This document shows, piece by piece, positions 24,851-33,536 of a DNA stretch of 64,000 bases (position 1 is its first letter; every line of letters starts with the position of its first letter). The stretch covers positions 248,001 to 312,000 of the forward strand of contig NZ_JAMGBG010000011.1 in NCBI RefSeq assembly GCF_023516595.1. The letters run 5' to 3'. The notes beneath the pieces were generated by a model, which was not told the origin of the DNA, searched no databases, and saw only the letters and a program-made list of their open reading frames with translations. This DNA comes from Streptomyces neyagawaensis (GTDB taxonomy: Bacteria > Actinomycetota > Actinomycetes > Streptomycetales > Streptomycetaceae). A program made the position numbers and the translations under genes.

Positions 24851-27130
24851 ACCGCCGGGGAACACTTCGGCGGCGCGTCGCGCGACGACCTGACCAGTGA
24901 CGAACGTGCCTTCCTCGACGCCGGCCACGACGAGGAACGCAAGGTCCGGCGCCGGTCCCGACTGGTGCTGACGGCGATCACCGCTGCCCTCTGCCTCGCC
25001 GTAGTCGCCACTGGCCTCGCCGTCGGACAGTGGCGGAGCGCGGTCACCGCACAGCGCCTCGCCGAGTCCCGGCAACTGGCCGCCGAGTCCGCTGCGCTGC
25101 TCGACACCGACCCCGACCTCGCCGCGCTGCTCGCCGTACGGGCCTACCGGATGAGCCCCACCCGTGAGGCCATCGCCGCCCTGTTCGCCGCAGCGGCGCT
25201 GCCGTTGCGCAAGCGCCTGGTCGGTGGCACCGAGCCTGTGGAAGCCGTCGCCCTGGCTGCCGACGGACGCGCCGTCGCCGCCCACAGCGCGGACGGCACG
25301 GTGCGGCTCTGGGAGTTGCCCTCAGGCCGGATCCGTCACACGCTCACCGGCATCGGCATCGGCATCGGCATCGGCATCGGCTCCGGCAACGTCATGGCGT
25401 TCAGCCCCGACGGGCACGCGCTCGCCATCGCCTCCGCCACCGAAGCCGGAGTGGTGATCGGCCTGTGGGACACGGCAGCCGGCCTGAGGCTCAGAGCCTC
25501 GACCGTCCGCGACGGCGCGGTACGGGCCATGGCCTTCAGTCCTGACGGCCGAGCCGTGGTCGCCTCCTCGCCGTCGGCCGTCCGCGTGTGGGACGCCGCC
25601 ACCGGCCGTACTCGGCACACCTTCACCGGCGATTTCGTTCCGCAGGCCGTCGCCTTCGGCCCCGGAGGGCGCACCGTCGTCTCGGTGAGCCGCGTCGGCC
25701 GGGTGCGGGTGTGGGACGCGGCCACGGGCCGCACCGGGATCGCCCACGACAGCCGCGTGGAAGCCGATGCGGTGGCAGTCGCCCCTGACGGCCGGGCGTA
25801 CGCCGTCATCCGGGCCGACGGCGTGGTGCAACTGCGTGACGTCACCACGGGCAACGTTCTGCGCACCTTCCGGGGCAGCCCCGTCGGCGCGGACGCGGTG
25901 TCCTTCTCCCCGGACGGTCGCACCCTCGCGGTATCGGGCCCCGGGGGCACCGTGCGCATGTGGGACCCCGCCTCCGGTGCTGTGCTGGGCACCGTGAGCG
26001 CCGGTCACCGCGGACGAGGGACGGTGAAAGCGGCCCTCGGCGTGGACGGGCACACCTTGGTGACCGGAAGCGGCGCGGACCCCGTCGTACGCATCCACCA
26101 CGTCACACTGAATCGCCCGCGAACCGCTCTGCGCGCCGACGCCGGGACGTATGTCGCCGACCTGGCGTTCAGCCCGGACGGTCACTCCGTGGGCGCGGTG
26201 CAGCACGGGCCGCCAGGTCGCCGGTACGTGCGACTGTGGGACACCGCAACGAGCCGTCGCGGAGGCGCGCTGCTGCTCGACGCCGCCCCCGACGCAGACA
26301 CGGATACCGGCGGGGCACCCCCTGGACAGCAGCCGCCTCTCACCTGTCCCGCCCCCGGGTGCCGTCGGGTTCGGCCCGACCGGACGCGCCCTGGCCGCCC
26401 GTGTCCTTGAGGGCGGATCGGTCGAAGTACGGGAGGTGGCCACGGGGCGCCTCCGTCACCGTCGTGTCCTGCGCGGCGTCGAGACGGTGGTCCTCAGCCC
26501 CGGCGGGAGCCGGCTCGCTCTCGTCGGCGAGGGGCGGGTACGGATCTGGCACCCCTCCACCGGTGCACTGCGTACCGTCGCCACGGGCCGCGACCGACCC
26601 ATCAGAGTGGTGGCGTTCACGCCGGACGGCCACACCCTCGCCGTCGTGAACGTCGGGCTCGACGACGAACGAGTACTTCTCGACACCTCGACCGGTCGCA
26701 CCGGACGCACCATCGAGCCGGGAGCCCGAGGGCCGTTGTCGCTCTCCTTCAGCCCGGACGGGCCCACTCTGGCGACCGTCAGCGGACGCGACCTGAAGAC
26801 CTGGGACGTGCACAACGGCCGACTCCTGAAGACGTTGCGGGTCGACGGAGGGGTGGCGCCGCCCGTCTTCAGCCCGGACGGACGGACCGTGGCCGTGAGC
26901 GGCGCCGAGGAGGTTCGCCTGTGGGACCTTTCGACAGCTCTGCCCAGAGGCGCAGCGCCGACCCGCTCCCTCGCGGTGACGGCCTTCGCCCCGGACGGAC
27001 TCTGGCCGTCGGCACGGACGGCTCGGTCGCGCTGTGGGACGTCGAACTGCCCGAGTCAGCTCGGCGTGGTGATGCCGCGGCGACGTCGGGCAGACGGAGA
27101 GCTGCTGCTGTCGGCAGGAGCCGTTTCGCA
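24851..27130 (+). pseudogene. Decayed WD40-repeat (nSTAND-type) protein gene
   Basis: Translation resembles the C-terminal half of large Streptomyces NACHT/nSTAND-WD40 proteins: a linker (LTSDERAFLDAGHDEERKV), a membrane helix (LVLTAITAALCLAVVATGLA), the helix AQRLAESRQLAAESAALL, then at least ten WD repeats (FSPDGRAVVAS..VRVWDAATG). The N-terminal NTPase part and any start codon are missing. The frame shifts near the C-run around 26350 and again near 26996, with each new frame continuing the repeats (LWDVELPES). No stop closes the last repeat cleanly. I conclude it is inactive unless the two shifts are sequencing errors. Confidence 0.7.
25349..25378 (+). repeat. Five tandem copies of GGCATC
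   Basis: Five exact hexamers within the WD40 gene encode Gly-Ile repeats (TGIGIGIGIGIGSG) between two WD blades. Copy-number changes would keep the frame, so this is a length-variable loop rather than an on/off switch. Confidence 0.85.
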
Positions 27131-27300
27131 CGGCCGTCGAATTGTCGCGGGGCGGAGGTGGTGTCGGGCCGTCGCGGCGCGGGGTCGGTGTCGGGGCAAG
27201 GCGGGGGTGTGTTCGTCACCGGCTTTGTCCTGGAGAACATCGACAGCCGAGGCCGCCGACCGCGTGCAGGCAGCCCCTGGCACCTGGCCTCGGCGACCCC

Positions 27301-28713
27301 TCAGGCCGCCGACCCCAGCACCACCCGCGACCGGCGTTCGAACTCCTGTACCACCGGCTCGTGTCGGCGGGACGCGAGTCGTCCCCTGAAGTCGCGCAGG
27401 GCCTGGATCGACCGCTCGCTGTGCACCCCGCTGAGCGCCTCCAGCGCGTCGGTGGCGGTGGCGACGGCCTCGTCGAGGCGGTTCTGCTGGAGGTGGGCCG
27501 TGGCCAGGACGGACCGGCTGATGGCCTGACGCCGCCGCCGGTCCGCATGGGCGCGCACCGACTCGCTCGCCGTGTGCTCGGCCTGCGCGGCCAGCCCCAG
27601 GTCACGGAAGCAGAGGGCCGACTCGGCCTGCAGGTAGTGGTGGTCGAGGAACCGCACCCACGGCGACTCCTGGGCGGCACCCCGACTCGCATCCAGCTGC
27701 TTCTCCGCCGCGCGGAGCGCCTCGGAGGTCTCGCGCGGTCGCCCGAGCGCCGCATGACCCCGCGCGGACATGGCGTGCAGCCGCATCAGCCCGAGCGGGC
27801 TGCCCGCGTCCTTCGCCGTGGCGACACCGGCCCGCGCCAGCGCCACCCCCTCGTCCGGGCGCCCCAGACTCGTCGCCAGATGCGACAGCCCGGCGAGGAT
27901 CTGCCCGCCGAGCACATGGTCGCGGCCCTCCGCGCACAACCGGAGCCCCTGCGTCATGTATCGCTGCGCCAGGCCGTACTCCCCGGCGTCGTACGAGCTC
28001 CAGCCCGCCATGGCGGCCAGCCGCGCCGCGGCGGCGAACAGCTCACGCCGCTGGTTCGCCGGTGTGCCGCGCTGCTGCAGCATCGGGATGACCTCGGTGG
28101 TCAGGTACTGCACGATGCTCGTACGGACCCCGCCGCCCCCGAACTGGTTGTCCATCTCGTCGAACATGCGGATCATCGCGTGGACCTGCTCCACCGGACC
28201 CGCCCCGGACACGGACGCGAGCCGGGGCGCGTCACGGCTCTCCACCAGCCACAGCAGCCACGCCCGCTGAGGATTCGTCAGCGCGCCCGGCACGAACGGC
28301 ACCGAACCCAGCAGGCTCCGCCGTGAGATGTCGGTCGACCCCAGCTCGACCAGGGTGTGCAGGGTCTCCGCCACGTTCTCCCCGTACATCAGCGCCCGTC
28401 CCGTCACCGGCCGCCCCCGGTCGAGCGGAAAGCCGAGATCCGCCGGAGTCAGGGCACGGCCCAGTCGTTCGCCGAGGACGGCGGCGATCAACTCCGGTGT
28501 GTTGCCGCGTGGTTGCTGGCCCTGTAACCAGCGGGTCACCGAGGCCTTGTCGTAGTTGGTCTCCGAGCCCTGGCAGCGGCCCAGCTCATTGACCCGGAGG
28601 GCGAGGGAGGCGTACGAACAGCCGGCCTCCTTGAGGGCGGCCGCGAGCGGCTTGTTGGGCCCGCCGGGGGTCTTCGCCGGGGTCCTTGCTAATCCGTTGG
28701 TCACGGCGGCCAT
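27301..28713 (-). CDS. HTH/TPR regulator, NsdA-like
   Basis: A 470-residue regulator with a degenerate N-terminal XRE-like helix-turn-helix (LAAALKEAGCSYASLALRVN, SVTRWLQGQQPRGNTPELI) and an all-helical TPR-type C-terminus (repeats around QRYMTQGLRLCAEG, DEGVALARAGVATAKDAG, ALRAAEKQLDASRG). This layout is that of NsdA and related Streptomyces regulators of sporulation and antibiotic production. The start is uncertain: ATG at 28713 or the GTG nine bases further in. It is divergent from an XRE/DUF397 pair and may act with it. Confidence 0.7.
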   Translation of the reverse strand: MAAVTNGLARTPAKTPGGPNKPLAAALKEAGCSYASLALRVNELGRCQGSETNYDKASVTRWLQGQQPRGNTPELIAAVLGERLGRALTPADLGFPLDRGRPVTGRALMYGENVAETLHTLVELGSTDISRRSLLGSVPFVPGALTNPQRAWLLWLVESRDAPRLASVSGAGPVEQVHAMIRMFDEMDNQFGGGGVRTSIVQYLTTEVIPMLQQRGTPANQRRELFAAAARLAAMAGWSSYDAGEYGLAQRYMTQGLRLCAEGRDHVLGGQILAGLSHLATSLGRPDEGVALARAGVATAKDAGSPLGLMRLHAMSARGHAALGRPRETSEALRAAEKQLDASRGAAQESPWVRFLDHHYLQAESALCFRDLGLAAQAEHTASESVRAHADRRRRQAISRSVLATAHLQQNRLDEAVATATDALEALSGVHSERSIQALRDFRGRLASRRHEPVVQEFERRSRVVLGSAA

Positions 28714-28869
28714 CCAGGAGTCGCATCGTGTCGGCGCGCGGCTGCGAACCCGTACCCACCCTTGCGCCAACTCCGGGGCGGGCCGGAGGAGTTCGAAGGA
28801 CACTGCCCGCTCTGTGCGGCAGGTCGCCCGATCACTATGGTGGCCGAACAACTCAGCCCGCAACCGGCG

Positions 28870-28886
28870 TTCTGATAATTTCAGAA
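28870..28886. promoter_or_regulatory. Palindrome TTCTGA-TAATT-TCAGAA
   Basis: A perfect 6-bp inverted repeat spaced by five A/T bases, in the 250-bp divergent region and 79 nt before the XRE start. Its A/T content stands out strongly. It is a likely autoregulatory site of the XRE protein. A 13-bp match recurs at 2442-2454. Confidence 0.5.
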
Positions 28887-28964
28887 TGAACTCCGAGGAT
28901 CTGTCCTTGTCAATGGATCGCGTGGCACACTGCACGCTGTGAATCCCGCCCCGGGAGGTTGCAC

Positions 28965-29840
28965 GTGAGTGAGACCCGCGTCGGAGGGAGCGCCCCGGCG
29001 GCGCCCACGGTCCTGCGCATGGTTCTCGGAAAGCGGCTCCGTCAGTTACGGGAGCGGGCCGGTGTCTCCTTCGACGAGGCCGCCCGCGCCATCGAGGTCA
29101 CCGCGCTGACGGTCCGCCGCATGGAGAAGGCCGAGGTCGGCCTCCGCATCCCCTATGTGAAGGAGCTGCTGCGCACCTACGGGGTCTCCGACACCGAGAT
29201 CGAGGACTTCCTCTCCCTCGCCCGGGAAGCCAACCAACCCGGCTGGTGGCACAAGTTCCGCGACGTGCTGCCCGACTGGTTCAGCGCGTACGTGAGCCTG
29301 GAGAGCGAGGCCCAGGTCATCCGCCTCTACGAACCCCAGTACGTACCCGGCCTGTTGCAGACGCACGACTACGCCGCCGCGCTCCTGCGCGTCGGCTTCC
29401 CCAACGCGAGCCCCGAGGACGTCGACCGCCGGGTCGCGTTACGGCTCAGACGCCAGGACCTGCTGGTCAAACCCGAGGCCCCCGCCATCTGGGCCATCCT
29501 CGACGAAACCGTGCTGCGCCGCCCGGTCGGCGGGTCCGAGGTGATGCGGGCCCAGATCGACCGGCTCGTCGAGGCCACGGAGCGACCCAAGATCAGAATC
29601 CAGATCATGCGCTTCGCCGCCGGACCGCACCCCGGCGCGTACGGCCCCTTCCACTACTTCCGCTTCGGCTTCTCCGAACTCCCCGACATCGTCTACACCG
29701 AGGGCCTCGCCGGCGCCCAGTACGTCGACCAGCCCACCGAGGTCGTGACCTACCTGGAGGTCATGGACCGGATGTCCGTGCAGGCGGAACCGGTGTCTCG
29801 GACCAGGGACATCCTGGCGGCACTACGCAAGGAGTTGTGA
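28965..29840 (+). CDS. XRE-family regulator with DUF5753 (WhiJ-like), two TTA codons
   Basis: A 291-residue regulator with an N-terminal helix-turn-helix (GKRLRQLRERAGVSFDEAAR, VTALTVRRMEKAEVG) and a C-terminal DUF5753 domain (YEPQYVPGLLQTHDYAAALL, DIVYTEGLAGAQYVDQP). This is the WhiJ/AbaA-type architecture common in Streptomyces and normally paired with a small DUF397 protein, as here. Leu28 (29046-29048) and Leu159 (29439-29441) are TTA, implying bldA dependence. GGGAGG lies 7 nt upstream of the GTG start. Confidence 0.88.
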   Translation: MSETRVGGSAPAAPTVLRMVLGKRLRQLRERAGVSFDEAARAIEVTALTVRRMEKAEVGLRIPYVKELLRTYGVSDTEIEDFLSLAREANQPGWWHKFRDVLPDWFSAYVSLESEAQVIRLYEPQYVPGLLQTHDYAAALLRVGFPNASPEDVDRRVALRLRRQDLLVKPEAPAIWAILDETVLRRPVGGSEVMRAQIDRLVEATERPKIRIQIMRFAAGPHPGAYGPFHYFRFGFSELPDIVYTEGLAGAQYVDQPTEVVTYLEVMDRMSVQAEPVSRTRDILAALRKEL

Positions 29841-29843
29841 CAC

Positions 29844-30095
29844 ATGGCAAGCACACCCGACCGCCCCGTCCACAGCGGCATGCCCGCCCCCGAACTCGGC
29901 GCCGAGGGCTGGCACAAGCCCTGGAGCGGCACCAACGGCGGATCCTGCGTCGAGGTCAAGCGCCTGCCCGACGGCAGCGTCGCCTTCCGCCAGTCCAAGG
30001 ACCCCGACGGCCCCGCCCTCGTGTACTCGCGCGACGAGATCGTCGCGTTCCTCGAAGGCGCCAAGGCCGGACAGGCCGACTTCCTGATCGCCTGA
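29844..30095 (+). CDS. DUF397 protein
   Basis: An 83-residue partner of the preceding XRE regulator, starting 3 nt after its stop. The family core is visible: WHKPWSGTNGGSCVEVKRLPDG followed by VAFRQSKDPDGPALVYSRDEIVAFLEG. In characterised pairs the small protein interacts with, and may antagonise, the DNA-binding protein. Confidence 0.9.
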   Translation: MASTPDRPVHSGMPAPELGAEGWHKPWSGTNGGSCVEVKRLPDGSVAFRQSKDPDGPALVYSRDEIVAFLEGAKAGQADFLIA

Positions 30096-30193
30096 CCGGC
30101 GGAACCCCGCGCTCCCGGACCACTACGCCCGCACAACCGGACAACGCCCGCACGGGCTCCCCTCGACGTCCGGTCCCCGCGCACACTGGGGGA

Positions 30194-30209
30194 CCCCGCC
30201 CACGCGGGG
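30194..30209 (+). terminator. Hairpin downstream of DUF397 gene
   Basis: CCCCGC-CCAC-GCGGGG stem-loop about 100 nt after the DUF397 stop. There is no T-run, so it is a weak call. Confidence 0.35.
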
Positions 30210-30249
30210 CGAGCACAGCACCGTAAGGGCACCACCCGAAGGGAGCGGC

Positions 30250-30342
30250 ATGCGCACGCCGCCTCGTGTCCCCGGTCGAGCCATGCCGACCGTCCGACAC
30301 GCCGGCCGCCCCGGCCGGGCCGCTCCCGAGGGGCGGGGATGA
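30250..30342 (+). CDS. 30-residue ORF coupled to the next gene
   Basis: ATG preceded by AAGGGAGC five bases upstream, encoding a very basic peptide (MRTPPRVPGRAMPTVRHAGR then PGRAAPEGRG). The stop overlaps the next gene's ATG as ATGA. It is probably a translational coupler or leader peptide. It is too short for confident coding evidence. Confidence 0.35.
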   Translation: MRTPPRVPGRAMPTVRHAGRPGRAAPEGRG

Positions 30343-30884
30343 CCCCTCCCTCCAGCCTCACCCGCTACCGGACCCTGATCGTCGAGGGTCACGAAGGGCC
30401 CGGCCGGGGCCTCCTCATCGCCTCGCTGGCCCGGCTGGGCTTCCAGATCCGGCACATGCCGCCCGGCCTCCACCACCTCGACCCCGCGCTGCCCTACCGC
30501 GAACTCCTCGCCGGACCGGGCCGACTGGCCGTCGACAGCCAACTGATCGCCGAGCTGGTCCACGGACCGTTGCGGCGCGGCCGGTCCCGGGTCACCTGGA
30601 TCCAGGCCCTCGACTTCGCCGAGGCCGTGGCCGAACGCGACGGAGCGATGCTCCACCTGACCACGACCGGCCGCACCCCGCGCGAGCGGGGCCACCGGCC
30701 CGGCGACGAGCAGGCCACCGAGGCGGCGGAGGCCGCCACCGCCTACGCGCGCGCGTTCGACACCCTCGCCCAGCACGTGCCGGTCGTGACCGTCCACGTC
30801 GGCGAGGCCAGCCGCCCCACGCGGGTCACCGAGCCCCGCCGACCCCAACTCTTGGGTGACACAGAGCAGTTGACGATAGGTTAG
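30339..30884 (+). CDS. Hypothetical protein with P-loop-like N-terminus
   Basis: A 181-residue protein. The N-terminus (RYRTLIVEGHEGPGRGLLIASLARLGF) resembles a nucleotide-kinase P-loop strand-loop-helix, but the loop is GHEGPGRG without the invariant Lys-Ser/Thr. Later segments (VTWIQALDFAEAVAERDGAMLHL, HVPVVTVHVG) would fit the core strands of a thymidylate-kinase-like fold. I regard it as a degenerate P-loop protein of unknown role. It lies just upstream of the DUF574 methyltransferase with the same orientation. Confidence 0.5.
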   Translation: MTPPSSLTRYRTLIVEGHEGPGRGLLIASLARLGFQIRHMPPGLHHLDPALPYRELLAGPGRLAVDSQLIAELVHGPLRRGRSRVTWIQALDFAEAVAERDGAMLHLTTTGRTPRERGHRPGDEQATEAAEAATAYARAFDTLAQHVPVVTVHVGEASRPTRVTEPRRPQLLGDTEQLTIG

Positions 30885-30916
30885 CGACACCACGCGACGT
30901 GAGGCAGGAGAGTCCC

Positions 30917-31726
30917 ATGCCAGACGGCCACCCCACTCCCGACCAGGAAGCACTGTCGAAGATCGACACCACGGTGCCGCACTCGGCCCGTATCTGGAAC
31001 TACTGGATGGGCGGCAAGGACAACTACGACGTCGACCGGATCGCCGGTGACGCCTACCGGGAGATCGCCCCCAACATCGAGACGATGGCCCGGGCCTCCC
31101 GCGTCTACCTCATCCGCACGGTCACCTTCGTGGCCCGCGAACGCGGCATCCGCCAGTTCCTGGACATCGGCACCGGCCTGCCCACCTACGACAACACCCA
31201 CCAGGTCGCCCAGAAGGTCGCCCCCGAGTCCCGCATCGTCTACGTCGACAACGACCCCCTGGTCCTGCGCCACGCCCAGGCCCTGCTCACCAGCACCCCC
31301 GAAGGCGTCACCGACTACGTCGACGCCGACCTGCACGACCCCGACGCGATCCTCGAACACGCCGGGAAGATCCTCGACTTCGGCAAGCCCGTCGCCCTCA
31401 TGCTCATGGGCATCCTCGGCCACATCCAGGACTACGAGGAGGCCAAGGACATCGTCCGCCGACTCCAGGCGGCACTGCCCTCCGGCAGCTACTTCGTCCA
31501 CTACGACAGCACCGACACCGACGCCGAACTCAAGCGCGCCCAGGAGGGCTACGACGACACCGGCGCCGTCCCCTACGTGCTGCGCAGCCCCCGCCAGCTG
31601 ACCGCCTACTACGAGGGCCTCGAACTGCTGGACCCCGGCATCGTCTCCTGCCCGCTGTGGCGCCCGGAGCCGGGCACCGCCCCCGAGCCGACCGACGTGT
31701 ACGGGGGAGTGGCGTACAAGCCGTGA
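30917..31726 (+). CDS. SAM-dependent methyltransferase, DUF574 family
   Basis: A 269-residue protein of the actinobacterial DUF574/Methyltransf_19 family. Family markers are SARIWNYWMGGKDNYDVDR near the start, motif I FLDIGTGLPTYDNTHQVAQ, motif II IVYVDNDPLVLRHAQALL and motif III ALMLMGILGHI. Targets are not known; the many paralogues in Streptomyces are largely uncharacterised. GCAGGAG lies 6 nt before the ATG. Confidence 0.88.
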   Translation: MPDGHPTPDQEALSKIDTTVPHSARIWNYWMGGKDNYDVDRIAGDAYREIAPNIETMARASRVYLIRTVTFVARERGIRQFLDIGTGLPTYDNTHQVAQKVAPESRIVYVDNDPLVLRHAQALLTSTPEGVTDYVDADLHDPDAILEHAGKILDFGKPVALMLMGILGHIQDYEEAKDIVRRLQAALPSGSYFVHYDSTDTDAELKRAQEGYDDTGAVPYVLRSPRQLTAYYEGLELLDPGIVSCPLWRPEPGTAPEPTDVYGGVAYKP

Positions 31727-31790
31727 CCCGCCCGGCCTGAAGCCGCGCCGCGAGCCGCGCCGCCCCAGGGGCCCGCCTCGCTCCGCGGGT

Positions 31791-33536
31791 TCACCGGAGC
31801 GGGGCCCCGATCTTCCCCGTGTCGCCGTCCACATGGCACAGCAGCAGGCAGACGTCGTCCTCGTGTTCGGAGTCGTCCAGCAGCGGGTGCAGCAGCAGGT
31901 CGGCGGAGCCCTCCAGGTCCTCGTCGAGCGTCGCCGGCCGCAGCGCGCCGAGCGCTCGGGCCAGGCGGTCGATGCCCGGGTCTATGCCCTGGGCGCGGCG
32001 CTCCACCAGACCGTCCGTGTACAACGCGAGCGTCGAACCGGGCGGCAGCGGGACGGTGTGGTCGGCGATCTCCTGGCGCAGCGGGATACCGAGCATCGCG
32101 CCCGGCTTGGCGTCCAGCACCCGCACCCCGCCGTCGGGCGAGCGCAGCACCGGCGGCGGATGCCCCGCGGCCGCCCACGTCAGGGTCGGCTCGTCCGGAT
32201 GGAAACGGGCGATCACCGCCGTGGCGTACAGGTCGGGCTGCAGATGGTGCAGGAGCAGATGCAGCTGGGTGAGGAGCTGGCCGGGGCTCTTGCCCTCCAC
32301 CGCGTAGGCCCGTAGCGCGGTCCGTAGCTGGCTCATCATCACCGCGGCGTGCAGACCGTGCCCCGTGACGTCGCCGATCACGGTGATCAGGCCACCGTCG
32401 GGCTGGCGGAAGGCGTCGTACCAGTCGCCGCCGATGTTCAGGCCCCGGGTGGCCGGCAGATAGCGCGCAGCGAGCCGCAGCCCCGGTGTCAGGGGCAGCT
32501 CGGTGAGCAGGGCACGCTGCAACGTCTCGGCGATGTCCCGGTTGTGCTCGAAACGGCGGGCGTTCTCCAGGGCGACACCGGCCCGGCGGGCCAGCTCGAT
32601 CAGCATGAACGCGTCGTCGGCGTCCCAGCGTTCCCCCGGCGGCGACAGGGTGAGCACACCGAGCGGAGCACCGCGGGCCATCAGGGGCACGCACAGCAGC
32701 GGCCGCTCGGGGTCCAGCGCCGAGGGCGGCTGGTCGTCGACCCCGGGAAGACCACCGGGGTGGTCCGCCGCGTACTGGGGGCGACCACGGCGGGCGGCCA
32801 GGACGGCGGCCCCCGGGCGCGGATCGCTCAGGCGCGCGTCGTCGTCGCCGTCGAACAACCAGACGTCGGCGGTGCGCGCGTACCGGGGCACCAGCAGCGT
32901 CGGCAGCAGCCGCACGATCTCGTCGTGGTTCAAGGACGCCGTCAGGGCGGCGCTGGCGTCGGCGAGGAACGTGAGCCGGCCCCGCGCGTTCTCCGCCTCC
33001 TCACGGGCCTTCTGCTCGGCGGCGAACAGCTCCCGCTGCGCGCGTCCCGCCGCGTCCAGCTCCGCGTGCAGCGCGAGCACACCCTGATTGGTCTGGTGCA
33101 GTTCCTCGCGGTGGAAGGTGACCAGCGCCTCCTGCTCGTCGAGCTTCTCCAGCAGCAGCGCGGCGTCCTCGTCCGCGCCGAACAGGGCCTCCGCGAGCGT
33201 CACCGGATCGTCGCCCACATGCCCGGAGTCCGGGAGCTCCGCCTCCTGGGCGCAGCCGACGGTCAGCCGCCACGGCTGCCGGAACTCGCCCGGCCGCTGC
33301 GTCGCCGACGTCACCTCCACGAGGAACCGGCTGCCGGCCGGCGGCGTCGCCGCGGCCCGCGCGCTCAGCACCCAGGTGCCGCCCTTGGTGAGGCACTGCC
33401 GCAGCTGCGCGGTGAGCGCGGTCACCAGCCGGGCGCGGTCGGTCGGGGACACCCCGTGCGACGTGGCCAGCCGCGCGGTGGCGATCCGGGCCCGCGCCGC
33501 GTCGGTGACGGAACTGATGCGCCAGGTTCTGGTCAT
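31791..33536 (-). CDS. rsbU: RsbU-like PP2C (SpoIIE) phosphatase with GAF domain
   Basis: A 581-residue phosphatase, last gene of the stressosome operon. Order: an N-terminal degenerate GHKL-like region (1-100) lacking N- and G-boxes, a coiled coil (about 128-180, REELHQTNQGVLALHAELDA), a GAF domain (about 190-345) and a SpoIIE-type PP2C domain (about 355-575). PP2C metal sites are NIGGDWYDAF, IGDVTGHGLHAA, YTDGLVE and HEDDVCLLL. It should dephosphorylate an RsbV-like STAS protein, probably when bound by the RsbT encoded upstream. Its ATG overlaps the preceding stop (ATGA). Confidence 0.85.
   Translation of the reverse strand: MTRTWRISSVTDAARARIATARLATSHGVSPTDRARLVTALTAQLRQCLTKGGTWVLSARAAATPPAGSRFLVEVTSATQRPGEFRQPWRLTVGCAQEAELPDSGHVGDDPVTLAEALFGADEDAALLLEKLDEQEALVTFHREELHQTNQGVLALHAELDAAGRAQRELFAAEQKAREEAENARGRLTFLADASAALTASLNHDEIVRLLPTLLVPRYARTADVWLFDGDDDARLSDPRPGAAVLAARRGRPQYAADHPGGLPGVDDQPPSALDPERPLLCVPLMARGAPLGVLTLSPPGERWDADDAFMLIELARRAGVALENARRFEHNRDIAETLQRALLTELPLTPGLRLAARYLPATRGLNIGGDWYDAFRQPDGGLITVIGDVTGHGLHAAVMMSQLRTALRAYAVEGKSPGQLLTQLHLLLHHLQPDLYATAVIARFHPDEPTLTWAAAGHPPPVLRSPDGGVRVLDAKPGAMLGIPLRQEIADHTVPLPPGSTLALYTDGLVERRAQGIDPGIDRLARALGALRPATLDEDLEGSADLLLHPLLDDSEHEDDVCLLLCHVDGDTGKIGAPLR

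Noticed and set aside
25349..25378. GGCATC repeat as a phase-variation switch
   Set aside because: A six-base unit cannot shift the reading frame, and the gene is already broken by other frameshifts.
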